A DNA stretch of 64,000 nt from Parafrankia sp. EUN1f. GTDB taxonomy: Bacteria; Actinomycetota; Actinomycetes; Frankiales; Frankiaceae. Below, in pieces: positions 17,246 to 25,311 of this stretch. The notes beneath the pieces were generated by a model. The model saw only the letters and a list, made by a program, of their open reading frames with translations, ran no database searches and was not told the DNA's origin. Each line of letters opens with the position of its first letter. Position 1 is the stretch's first letter. The stretch lies in assembly GCF_000177675.1 (NCBI RefSeq), contig NZ_ADGX01000001.1, positions 1 to 64,000 on the forward strand, written 5' to 3'. A program made the position numbers and the translations under genes.

Positions 17246-17311
17246 GTGCCCTCCACCATCGACGACGCCTCGGCACTCGACACCCTGCGACCTAACCTGC
17301 ACCCTCGGTAA
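17246..17311 (+). pseudogene. 3' scrap of an acyl-CoA synthetase gene
   Basis: Sixty-six bases encode VPSTIDDASALDTLRPNLHPR-stop (given here to show the match). They align without gaps to the last 66 bases of the acyl-CoA synthetase gene ending at 59936 (VPSTLDDASVLDALRPILRPR). Upstream, 17188-17243 instead matches the 5' leader of the SDR gene at 55634. The breakpoint is at about 17244, so a deletion removed SDR, thiolase-like, DUF35 and synthetase genes. Confidence 0.8.
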
Positions 17312-17358
17312 TGGCCGCGTAAGCACGCGACGGCAGAGGGACATCAGCAACCGACGAC

Positions 17359-17388
17359 GCGGGCCCGATGTCGTGACATCGGGCCCGC
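17359..17388. terminator. Terminator hairpin after synthetase scrap
   Basis: GCGGGCCCGATGTC and its exact complement form a 14-pair stem with a 2-base loop. A hairpin of the same sequence type (GCGGGCCCCGATGCC) follows the full synthetase gene at 59984. Here it lies 43 bases before the NTF2-like gene and would insulate it from the ADH operator region. Confidence 0.7.
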
Positions 17389-17430
17389 AGGCGCCGGTCG
17401 AGCGCCAGCCGACGGACCGCTAGGAGGAGG

Positions 17431-17958
17431 GTGGCGCGTGCCGCCGGACGGACGAGACATGGAGACATTCTGAGCGCGTCCCAGCAGTTGCGACGGCTCG
17501 TGGACCAGGGCGAGATCCGCGACCTGGTCCACCGATACTGCCACGCCGCCGACCAGCAGGACCACGAACAGCTCAGCACCCTGTTCACCGCGGACGGGGC
17601 GCTGAGCTTCGAGCGGTCGCCACTGGCCACGCCACCGTCCTCCTCGCCCTTGCCGCCCTCGGCCTTCGTCACCTACCGGGGCCGCGCGGACCTGCGGTCG
17701 ATGCCGAGATCGCCGCTTCCCCGGGGCCTCCACGTCACGACGAACACTGTGATCACCTTCGATGGTCAGGACGACGCCACCGGGCTCAGCTATTTCGTCC
17801 GGTTACTGACGGACGACGACGGGTACCGCATCGGGAACGCCGGCCTCTACCGTGACCGGTACCGAAGGACTCCGGCGGGTTGGTTCATCTACCAGCGCAC
17901 GATCCACTCCCTGCCTCCCGGCGGGTTGCCGCTGGAGCTCTTCGCTCCGTCGAACTGA
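17431..17958 (+). CDS. SnoaL/NTF2-like domain protein
   Basis: A 175-residue protein of the SnoaL_4 type: LRRLVDQGEIRDLVHRYCHAADQQDHEQLSTLF is the typical first helix and strand, followed by FTADGALSFE and RDRYRRTPAGWFIYQRTIH. Such proteins act as cyclases, isomerases or small dehydratases, often as accessory proteins in ring-degradation clusters. GTG 17431 follows TAGGAGGAGG closely. It stands alone, downstream of the collapsed locus. Confidence 0.75.
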   Translation: MARAAGRTRHGDILSASQQLRRLVDQGEIRDLVHRYCHAADQQDHEQLSTLFTADGALSFERSPLATPPSSSPLPPSAFVTYRGRADLRSMPRSPLPRGLHVTTNTVITFDGQDDATGLSYFVRLLTDDDGYRIGNAGLYRDRYRRTPAGWFIYQRTIHSLPPGGLPLELFAPSN

Positions 17959-18434
17959 AGGTATGCAAAATTAACGCAGACATTGACGCGGCGTCGTGCC
18001 ATCGCCGACCTGGGCTACGAGAGCAGAGCCCCTTGCGCCTCGTTCGCCGAGTGGCACACGCCTGACAAGATCGACCTGACGTTCTCGTCGACAGGTTGGT
18101 CACGGACGTCTACGCCCCGGCCGGGTGACGTCGATTCCCTCATGGCCCGGCCACTTTCTGGTCCCGCTGGCCTTCGGGGACCCGTCACTCCAGCTGCTGG
18201 TCTCATGGAGCCCCTGCCAATGCTGATACTCGCAGCGCCCATCTTGATCCCCACGCCGAAGTCGCTCGACATCTCGCCGCTGTGGTTGTGGCGTCTTGGC
18301 GGTCTTCCGCGTTGCGCGCCCCAGGCGCCGACCGCGGTTCAGCTGTCTCGTCGTCGTAGACCTCGGCGTGGAGACATCTGAGTAGTCGTTGCTCACGGTC
18401 TGCGTCGAGCTCCCCCATCGAGCCGCACCGCGGG
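17959..18434. other. Gene-free stretch
   Basis: About 475 bases between the NTF2-like gene and the convergent SDR stop. It begins with GTATGCAAAATTAACGC, which resembles half of the TGCAT-type sites but has no gene to serve. I see no coding homology or repeat in the rest. Confidence 0.4.
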
Positions 18435-19289
18435 TCAGACCTGGCTGCGCAGCTCCCCGCCGTCGACCGGGAGGACGTGACCGGTGAAGAAACGCGAGGC
18501 ATCGGTGCACAGGAACTCCATCGCGTCGATGCAATCGTCGACCTCCCCGATGCGACGCAAGGCGTTTCGTTCCTCGAGCTGGGTCGCCTGTTCTCCGAAC
18601 CGCGCGCTGTCGCTCTCGCCGAACACCGAAAGCATGCGACCCGTCCGCGTGACCCCTGGTGCGAGGCAGTTGACGCGGACGCCGAAGGGGCCGAGCTCCT
18701 GAGCGAGGTAGCGCGTATACATGATCACCGCGGCCTTCGCGGCGCCGTAGTGCGCGGACGCCCCGCTCTTGAGCGCCTCGATTCCGTTGACAGATCCAAG
18801 AGTGACGATCACCCCGGCACCCTGCCGCTTCATCACGGGCGCCACGGCGACGCACGTGGCGACCGTCGAGACCAGGTTGCGGCGCAGGATGAGGTCGAAC
18901 TCCTCGGGGTCGAGCTGGGAGGCAAACATCGATGGCCCCATCGAGATGCCGGGGAGCCCGACGGATCCGCCGGCGTTGCAGACGACGACGTCGAGTCGTC
19001 CCCAGCGCTCCCGCACCTGCTCGACGAGTGCGGCCTGGGCGGCAAAGTCGGCGGCGTCCTGCTGCGTGGCCATGGCCTCGACACCGTGCTGCTCGAGTTC
19101 CTGGGTGACCGGCCTCCCGGCGCTGGCTGCCTTGTCGAACTCGAACTCCCCGTCGTTGTGGAGGTCAACGTCGCTCACGGCAACATTCGCCCCGAGCGCG
19201 GCCAGGCGTATGGCGAAACCTCGGCCGAGGCCCCGGTTCCCGCCGGTGACCAAGGCGGCCTTCCCAGCGAGAGGTCGAGTCGTTGCCAC
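18435..19289 (-). CDS. Short-chain dehydrogenase/reductase
   Basis: A 284-residue SDR: cofactor motif TGGNRGLG at about residues 15-22, the NAG segment CNAGGS, and the catalytic Ser...Tyr-x-x-x-Lys set in LGSVNGIEAL...HYGAAK. The start chosen is GTG 19289 behind GAGGAG; the open frame extends to 19424 into the end of the Liv fusion gene without conserved sequence. It lies 34 bases after the LivHMG stop on the same strand and is probably the last gene of that operon. An alcohol/ketone substrate is expected but not identifiable. Confidence 0.83.
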   Translation of the reverse strand: MATTRPLAGKAALVTGGNRGLGRGFAIRLAALGANVAVSDVDLHNDGEFEFDKAASAGRPVTQELEQHGVEAMATQQDAADFAAQAALVEQVRERWGRLDVVVCNAGGSVGLPGISMGPSMFASQLDPEEFDLILRRNLVSTVATCVAVAPVMKRQGAGVIVTLGSVNGIEALKSGASAHYGAAKAAVIMYTRYLAQELGPFGVRVNCLAPGVTRTGRMLSVFGESDSARFGEQATQLEERNALRRIGEVDDCIDAMEFLCTDASRFFTGHVLPVDGGELRSQV

Positions 19290-19323
19290 GATGATCTCCT
19301 CGTGCGGGTAATGGTGGTCGGTG

Positions 19324-22065
19324 TCATGGACCTGGCACGACGCTCGGTGCGGGACGCTCGTCGCGTTCCGGGGTGCTGGCCCGGCCTGAGTAGGCCGCGA
19401 CGACAGCGGGGTCGGTACTGACAATCGACGGGTCGCCGGCAGCGATCACCCTGCCGAAGTCGAGCACGACGATCCGGTCGCAGCACTCGCGGACCAGCGC
19501 CACGTTGTGCTCGACGAGCAGCACGGCGATTCGGAGCTCGTCGGCCAGCTGACGAACCAGCTGAGCGAGCTCGGCCGACTCGACGTCGCTCAGTCCCGCG
19601 GCCGGCTCGTCGAGGAGAAGCACGGCCGGCGAAGTAGCGACGGACCGTGCGACGGCCGTCAGCCGTCGGCGCCCGTAGGCGAGGTTCGCGGGCAGTTCGT
19701 CGAGATCACGCTCAAGGTCGAACTGGCGGATGGCACCGATTGCTGAGGCCGGCAGGGGCTCGAACCGGTGCAGGAGGAGGCTTCTCACGAGGGACCGCGT
19801 ATCCCGGCCCGGCCCGCCGACGCGGAAGTTGTCCGCGACCGAGATGTCGTCGAGGAGCTCGAGCGACTGGAACGAGCGGCTCAGACCCCCTCGTGCGCGT
19901 CGGTGTGCGGGCCACGACGTCACGTCGTCCACCCCGAGCCGCACGACGCCGCCGGTGGGGTCGACGAAGCCGGTGATGGCGTCGATCAGCGTGGTCTTGC
20001 CCGCTCCGTTGGGTCCGATCACTCCGACGACCTCTCCCGGCTCGACCGACAAACTCACGCCGGCGAGCGCGGTGACACCCCCGAACCTGACTGTCAGGTC
20101 CTGGACCTCGAGCCGCCGGCGAGGGCCGGCCTCCGCTGCGTCGAGCGCCGTGTCGACCACGACCTCGCGGCCCCGCCGACCCGGTGCCGGCTGCCGGCCG
20201 AACATCCGCAGGACCGCCCGCTTGACGGCCTTGACCTGCAGGATCGTCGGTCTGGCCATGCCGTTCGGGTCCTGGATGAGCAGCAGGATGAGGAAGACTC
20301 CGGTGAACAGCACCAGCCACTGGTTGAGATTGCCGAGACCGAAGGAGTCGCCGAGCCGGGTGCCGACGCCGCCGGTGCTCAGCTGGCCCCCGAGCGGAGC
20401 GCCGACGATGTAACCGACGCCGCCGATCACCGCGAGCGTCACCGTCATCAGCGAGCCGATGGGATCGAACTGGCTGAACAGTGCCACGGGATTGCCCAGG
20501 ATGAGCAGGACTCCGGCGAGGCCGGCTATGGCCGACCCGACGGCGAAGGCGGTGAGCTTGGTGACGGCGACGCTGACCCCCAGCGACGCCGCTGCACGCT
20601 CGCGGGTCCTGATGGTGATCATGCTGAGCCCCGGTTTGCTGCGGCGCAGGTTGGCCACGAGCAGCGCGGTGACGACGAACGCCACGAGTACGACGATCGC
20701 GAACCGTCGAGGGTGATCGAAGGAGTCGATGCCGATGCCGAAAAGCGACCGCTGCGAGACGTCCATGCCCGACACCCCGCCGGTGAACTCGGCGCTGTTG
20801 AACACCATGGCGTGGAGGACGGCGCTGAGACTGAGCGTGACGATAGCCAGCTCGATGCCGCGAGTCCTCAACGCTGGAAGCGCGAACAGGAGGCCCGCCG
20901 CGGTCGCGGCGGCGACGCCGGTGACCGCGGCTGCCTCGAGGGGCCAGCCCTTGCTGCTGATCAACCACGAGGTCGTGAGCGCGCCGACGCCCCCCAGGGC
21001 GAACTGGGCCAGGCAGAGCTGACCGGCGTACCCGGTCAGGACGACCACGGACAGCAGGAAGATGGACCAGACCAGCGTCACCCGCAAGGCGTCCACCCAG
21101 GGGATCGGCAACAGGAGCAGCGCGGCGGCACCGATGGCCGCGAACCCCGCGACTCCGTAGCCGGATATCCGGCCGTCGCCCAGCGATGGGAACTTCACCC
21201 CGACGTGGTCACGCGCCGGCAGCTTGCTCCCACGCCACACCAGCAGGCCGATGATGATGACCAGGGGGACGGTCTGAGCCGCGCCCTGCAGTTCGACGTA
21301 GCTGGGGATGACTGCCTGTGCGATGCCGATCCCGAAGCCGCCGAGCGCGGCGAGGGGGAACGAGGACAGGCCGCCGATGAGCGCTCCGGCGAGCCCGCCG
21401 ATGACGATGAGCGTCAGGGTCTGCGGGTCGACTCCGGTGAAGGGCCCGACCAGGATGCCGGCCAGCCCGGCGAGCCCTGATCCGCTCGCCCATGCCACCG
21501 TCCCGATGACATGTGGCGACCAGCCGAGCGCGGCGGCCGCCTCGCTGTTTTCGGCCGTCGCCGAGATGGCGAGGCCGATCGTGGACCACCGGAAGACGGC
21601 GTAGAGCAGCCCCGTCAGGAGCAGGGCGATGAGGGCCAGCACAATGCGGTCCTGCGGGACTGAGATCCCACCGACTCGCGTGACGGCCTGAGGCAGGAAC
21701 GATTGCACGAACGTGGCGTCGGTGCCGAAGATCAAGGTCACGCCGGCCTGCGTGATGAGGAGCACGGCGATCATCGCGATGGACTTGACCAGGATCGACG
21801 CCTCGCCCATGGGGCGCAGCACGGCGTTGTGAATCACGGCTCCCATCAGGCTGGACAACGCGATGGTGATGACCGCCGCCTGCCACGAGGCCCATCCGGC
21901 GTCGCTCAACGCGATGTAGATGTGCGCCGCGAGCATGGCGATGGCGCCGTGAGCTAAGTTCAGCACACCAGAGCCTCGGTAGATCAGCACGATGCCCTGA
22001 GACAGCAAGGAAAGCGCGGCGCCGGCACCGACACCGAGCACGGCCAGCTGCAAGAAGTCGGTCAT
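19324..22065 (-). CDS. LivH-LivM-LivG triple-fusion ABC transporter protein
   Basis: A 913-residue single chain. LivH permease occupies residues about 1-290 (SQGIVLIYRGSGVLNLAHGA), LivM permease about 305-610 (GYAGQLCLAQFALGGVGAL), and a LivG ATPase about 660-913. The ATPase has Walker A GPNGAGKTT from residue 684, signature region NLAYGRRR and Walker B VLLLDEPAAGLSD. Normally these are three proteins. The fusion fixes two channel halves and one ATPase in one chain, leaving LivF and the binding protein separate. ATG 22065 overlaps the LivF stop (ATGA). This is the third gene of the leftward operon binding protein, LivF, LivHMG, SDR. Confidence 0.88.
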   Translation of the reverse strand: MTDFLQLAVLGVGAGAALSLLSQGIVLIYRGSGVLNLAHGAIAMLAAHIYIALSDAGWASWQAAVITIALSSLMGAVIHNAVLRPMGEASILVKSIAMIAVLLITQAGVTLIFGTDATFVQSFLPQAVTRVGGISVPQDRIVLALIALLLTGLLYAVFRWSTIGLAISATAENSEAAAALGWSPHVIGTVAWASGSGLAGLAGILVGPFTGVDPQTLTLIVIGGLAGALIGGLSSFPLAALGGFGIGIAQAVIPSYVELQGAAQTVPLVIIIGLLVWRGSKLPARDHVGVKFPSLGDGRISGYGVAGFAAIGAAALLLLPIPWVDALRVTLVWSIFLLSVVVLTGYAGQLCLAQFALGGVGALTTSWLISSKGWPLEAAAVTGVAAATAAGLLFALPALRTRGIELAIVTLSLSAVLHAMVFNSAEFTGGVSGMDVSQRSLFGIGIDSFDHPRRFAIVVLVAFVVTALLVANLRRSKPGLSMITIRTRERAAASLGVSVAVTKLTAFAVGSAIAGLAGVLLILGNPVALFSQFDPIGSLMTVTLAVIGGVGYIVGAPLGGQLSTGGVGTRLGDSFGLGNLNQWLVLFTGVFLILLLIQDPNGMARPTILQVKAVKRAVLRMFGRQPAPGRRGREVVVDTALDAAEAGPRRRLEVQDLTVRFGGVTALAGVSLSVEPGEVVGVIGPNGAGKTTLIDAITGFVDPTGGVVRLGVDDVTSWPAHRRARGGLSRSFQSLELLDDISVADNFRVGGPGRDTRSLVRSLLLHRFEPLPASAIGAIRQFDLERDLDELPANLAYGRRRLTAVARSVATSPAVLLLDEPAAGLSDVESAELAQLVRQLADELRIAVLLVEHNVALVRECCDRIVVLDFGRVIAAGDPSIVSTDPAVVAAYSGRASTPERDERPAPSVVPGP

Positions 22066-22823
22066 CCGTGTGCCTCCGAGGCCTCGTCAACCTGGGTACG
22101 GCCGCCGAGGTAGACCTCCTCGATCTCGGTCGATCGTGCCGAGACGGCTGCCGCCGTGCCGGCCATGACGATGCGCCCCCGGGCAAGCACGTAGGCCCGA
22201 TCGGCGAGACTCAGCGCCTTCTCGACGTGCTGCTCGACGAAAAGGACGCCGGTTCCCTCACGGGCCGCCTCATTGATGGCGCGGTAGAGCCGGTCGATGA
22301 CGACGGGCGCCAGGCCCAGCGAGAGCTCGTCGATGATCAGCAGTCGTGGCTTTCGGGCAAGCGCCCTTCCCAGGCTCAGCATCTGCTGCTCGCCGCCGGA
22401 CATCGAGCCCGCCGAGACCGTCAGGCGCTTTTCGAGCTCGGGAAAGTGACGCAGCACGTCGTCGACGGCGCACCGCCCGACCCGGATGTTGTCGGCCACG
22501 GTCATCCTGCTGAAGATCGACCGTTCGGCGGGGACGAATCCCAAACCATGCTTGGAGCGTTGGTGCAGGAGACCCGAGGTGGCGCGACCGAGCCACATCA
22601 CCGTGCCACCGAGTGGTGCGACGAGTCCGGCCAACGCCATGAGCGTGGTGGTCTTTCCTGCCCCGTTGGCCCCGAGCAAGGCGACTTTCTCGCCGGACCT
22701 TACGTCCAGATTCACCTCGCGCACGAAGGCGCGACGATTGAACCCGACCTGCAAGTCCTGGGTGGCGATCACCGGCTCGTCGGCGCCATGTACGGCCGAC
22801 GTGCCCTCGGCGACCCCGGCCAC
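22062..22823 (-). CDS. Liv-type ABC transporter ATP-binding protein (LivF)
   Basis: A 253-residue ABC ATPase with Walker A GANGAGKTT at residues 51-59, signature MSGGEQQ, Walker B LLIIDELSLGLAP and the VEQHVEKAL H-loop region. GTG 22823 is chosen: it starts two bases after the binding-protein stop and follows GAGAGG. A longer open frame reading into the binding-protein gene is not conserved. Four-base overlap with LivHMG shows tight coupling. Confidence 0.88.
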   Translation of the reverse strand: MAGVAEGTSAVHGADEPVIATQDLQVGFNRRAFVREVNLDVRSGEKVALLGANGAGKTTTLMALAGLVAPLGGTVMWLGRATSGLLHQRSKHGLGFVPAERSIFSRMTVADNIRVGRCAVDDVLRHFPELEKRLTVSAGSMSGGEQQMLSLGRALARKPRLLIIDELSLGLAPVVIDRLYRAINEAAREGTGVLFVEQHVEKALSLADRAYVLARGRIVMAGTAAAVSARSTEIEEVYLGGRTQVDEASEAHG

Positions 22824-22825
22824 CG

Positions 22826-24097
22826 TCAGTGCCTCTCGCCGAAGGGGGCGATAGGGGTCTTGCTCGTGAGCTTGAGCTTGCCGTCGTCGACGACAGAGAC
22901 GAAGCTGGCGTCGTTCGAGATGCGCTCGAAGTTCTTGGGTCCGACGAAGTTGGTCGGTGTCCACGGCGGCGTGCCGAACCCCAGATCGATATCGTGCGCC
23001 TGCTTGAAGGCTGCCAGCACTGTCTCGTTAGTAACCTCCGCGGGCTTGGCGGCGTTGACCACGTCGGCGATCGCCTTGACCGCCACCCAGGCGCGGAGCG
23101 TCTCGCCTCGGATTCTGTTCCGCGCGGCACCGCCGTTGCCCGCGTCCTCCTCGGCCTTCATGTCGCCGAGGAACTCCTGCATGTCGGGTGAGGCGGCGGA
23201 GTCGTCGGACAGGACGGGCAGAAAGCTGCTACCGATGATGTAGCTGTCGACCGCGGGACCCAGTTTGTTGATGGTATTCTGGTCGAGCCCGGACTCCGTT
23301 CCGCCCATCGTGAAGGTAGCGCCCTGCTGCTGCCGCGCCGTCAGCGCTGAGGCCAAGGCGGAGGCGCCGAATATGGTCGCCACGTAGTCGACGTCCGAAT
23401 TCGTCAGCCGTTGGACGACAGGGGCCCAGTCCGACGTGGTGGGCGAGATCCTCAGGGCGTCGACCCACTCCAACCCTAAGGCCTCCGCGGCGGCTCGCAC
23501 GGCGTCCTCGGCCCCTTGCAGGGAGGCCGCATCGCTGCGCACGAGGGTGACGCGCTTGGCGCCCTGCCTCTTGGCTTCCACGTAGGTCGCGATCAGCTGA
23601 CCGACGGTTCCGGTATCGGTCATGAAGGTCGTCGGGTTGTCGAACTCGGCGGGGGTGAAGGGGATCGGACCGACCTGCGCGATTCCCGCGTCGCTCAAGA
23701 TCTTTGCGGGGCCGTTCGTGGAAAGGGTAAAGTTGAACGCCGTAGCCACCACCTTGTCCTTCACGAAGTCGCGAGCGCAGGTGATACTGGCGTTCGGATC
23801 GTTCTTGTTGTTGCAGAAGTCGAGAACCACCTCGTGGCCCATGATGCCGCCGGCGGCGTTGATCGCCCGGACCGCGGCCCGGGCGCCGTCTAACGAGACC
23901 TGCGAATCGTAGATCGGGCTCCCGGTAGGCACTGTTAAGCCGATCTTGATCGGCGAACCGTCGGGCTTGGCTCCGTCAGCGGTCGAGCCACCGTCAGCGG
24001 AACCGCAGGCTGTCGCGCCGAGGAGCATGACGAGGGTGGCGAGGGCCACGCGCTCCGGCCGGAGCCGGGATAAGCGGGTGCGAGAAGGCATCTTCAT
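22826..24097 (-). CDS. Liv-type ABC transporter substrate-binding lipoprotein
   Basis: A 423-residue type I periplasmic-binding protein. The N-terminus is a basic stretch, then VALATLVMLLGATACGS with lipobox ATAC, so it is an exported lipoprotein. IKIGLTVPTGSPIYDSQVSLDGARA opens the binding domain. It is the first gene of the second Liv operon and is followed directly by LivF. An operator-like site lies about 150 bases upstream. The ligand is not evident. Confidence 0.86.
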   Translation of the reverse strand: MKMPSRTRLSRLRPERVALATLVMLLGATACGSADGGSTADGAKPDGSPIKIGLTVPTGSPIYDSQVSLDGARAAVRAINAAGGIMGHEVVLDFCNNKNDPNASITCARDFVKDKVVATAFNFTLSTNGPAKILSDAGIAQVGPIPFTPAEFDNPTTFMTDTGTVGQLIATYVEAKRQGAKRVTLVRSDAASLQGAEDAVRAAAEALGLEWVDALRISPTTSDWAPVVQRLTNSDVDYVATIFGASALASALTARQQQGATFTMGGTESGLDQNTINKLGPAVDSYIIGSSFLPVLSDDSAASPDMQEFLGDMKAEEDAGNGGAARNRIRGETLRAWVAVKAIADVVNAAKPAEVTNETVLAAFKQAHDIDLGFGTPPWTPTNFVGPKNFERISNDASFVSVVDDGKLKLTSKTPIAPFGERH

Positions 24098-24246
24098 CGT
24101 AGGTTCCTATCGTTCTCTGGACAGCATGATTTCTCTGGACAGCCGATGGTTGGCGCGCTCGCGGAAGCGCCGACGACCTCTGCGGATCGTGGCGTGGCGT
24201 CGCGTGGCCTACGACACTAACAGTCAGAGTTCTGGCTGAACACCAC

Positions 24247-24277
24247 TTGGCATGTTATTTGGCCGATGATCGCATGC
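24247..24277. promoter_or_regulatory. Operator-like TTGGCATG site upstream of Liv operon 2
   Basis: TTGGCATGTTATTTGGCC at 24247-24264 is followed by GCATGC at 24272-24277. It has the TTGGCATG half seen at 4575, 17166 and 55534 but a less regular second half. The remainder of 24098-24420 holds nothing recognised. Confidence 0.5.
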
Positions 24278-24420
24278 GGTTCACCGAGAGCGGTGCGGCA
24301 GCGGGCCTCGTGTCCGGCAGGCATCGACGCGGGTAGCCTGGCGCCGATCCGCCACCGCCGGCGCGCTCCGTCACCCAGGCGACTGCCGGCAGTGACGTCC
24401 TGCCAGGGGAGCGGGAGCGC

Positions 24421-24700
24421 TCAGCCGAGAAGTGCCTGACGAAATTGGTCGACCCGCATCGTGTAGTACCACTCCAGACCCGGTGTCAGGTCGGCAGAGC
24501 CAGGCATATCCGGAGGGTCGCCACCCAGAGCGCCGTTGTCTCCTCCGCAGTCGCCGACTCCAGGTGGATCCGGCCGGACCTGCCCAACCGCCGCTGCCGC
24601 TCAGATCCACATCGATCCGGGGCATGAGATCGTCCCCGGCAACGGCCGCGACGCGGATCCGGTCGCCGACACCGAGCTCGAGCACCCGCCGCGCACATCC
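24421..24700 (-). pseudogene. SRPBCC-family gene fragment, frameshifted
   Basis: The last codons read DMPGSADLTPGLEWYYTMRV then DQFRQALLG-stop at 24421, and one frame over the preceding part reads RIHLESATAEETTALWVATL. Together they match the C-terminal half of the intact SRPBCC protein at 26994 (GRIQLDRTADGETAVSWLTT, VPDLPGAAELVDGFRTYY). The N-terminal half is missing and one frameshift splits the rest, so the gene is dead. Confidence 0.65.
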
Positions 24701-24810
24701 GGACGGGTTCATCCTGCCCGCATTGCAGCGGATCGTGATGTCCCGTCCGAGGGCGTCACGGAGGCAATCGCACAGGATGGGGTCGATGTCTCATCGTGCA
24801 CGGAAGAATG

Positions 24811-24990
24811 GGCTCTGGCTCACTTTCGGTGGTGACGGAGTGTGGTCCCTGGTGAGGCCTGACGGCGGAAGGCGGCCAATCCGCCCGGCGTGTGGCGACA
24901 CGATGTGTCATGTCGGGATCGAATCGTCTGGTTGAGCTGGTGTTTTCGGGTCTCTCGCCGCTGGTCATCGAGGACGTGGTGGACGGGGTC
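24811..24990 (+). mobile_element. ISL3-family insertion-sequence end with transposase start
   Basis: The terminal repeat GGCTCTGGCTCACTTTCGGT begins at 24811. After about 100 bases an ATG at 24909 opens a frame reading LVELVFSGLSPLVIEDVVDG, the usual N-terminus of ISL3-family transposases. The homology stops near 24990, just before another copy of the terminal repeat. Only a 5' stub remains. Confidence 0.65.
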
Positions 24991-25002
24991 TGTAAAGTTA
25001 GC

Positions 25003-25210
25003 GGCTCTGGTGCACATTCGGTGGTGACTAAACGTGAGTAGACGCCCCGGCGCCCACTTTGCCCTGTATCCATTGGATTTGAGCGCCCCGCGCCGGGGCT
25101 CGCCGGGACTTCGAATCGACGCCGAACTGCCCGGCTTGGCCGATTTGCCGACCGGCAGCACGCATCCGCCGACACTAACGCACGGTTACCACCGAATGTG
25201 ACACAGAGCC
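25003..25210. mobile_element. 208-bp element bounded by ISL3-type inverted repeats
   Basis: GGCTCTGGTGCACATTCGGT begins at 25003. An inverted copy, GGCTCTGTGTCACATTCGGT read on the minus strand, starts at 25210. The enclosed 208 bases carry no transposase frame. It could be an internally deleted ISL3 copy or a MITE mobilised by an ISL3 enzyme, nested next to the stub at 24811. Confidence 0.65.
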
Positions 25211-25311
25211 GTTGCCTTTGCAGGCCCTAATGCTGATATAGTTCCCGATACGCAGGTGTCCGAGGAACGGGATACACCTCAGTGCAGGCACCAGGATGCT
25301 GATCACGGTCG

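Noticed and set aside
19768-21480. 570-codon open frame opposite the LivHMG gene
   Set aside because: Low-complexity Arg/Gly/Asp/Gln-rich translation antisense to a clear transporter; a high-GC shadow frame.
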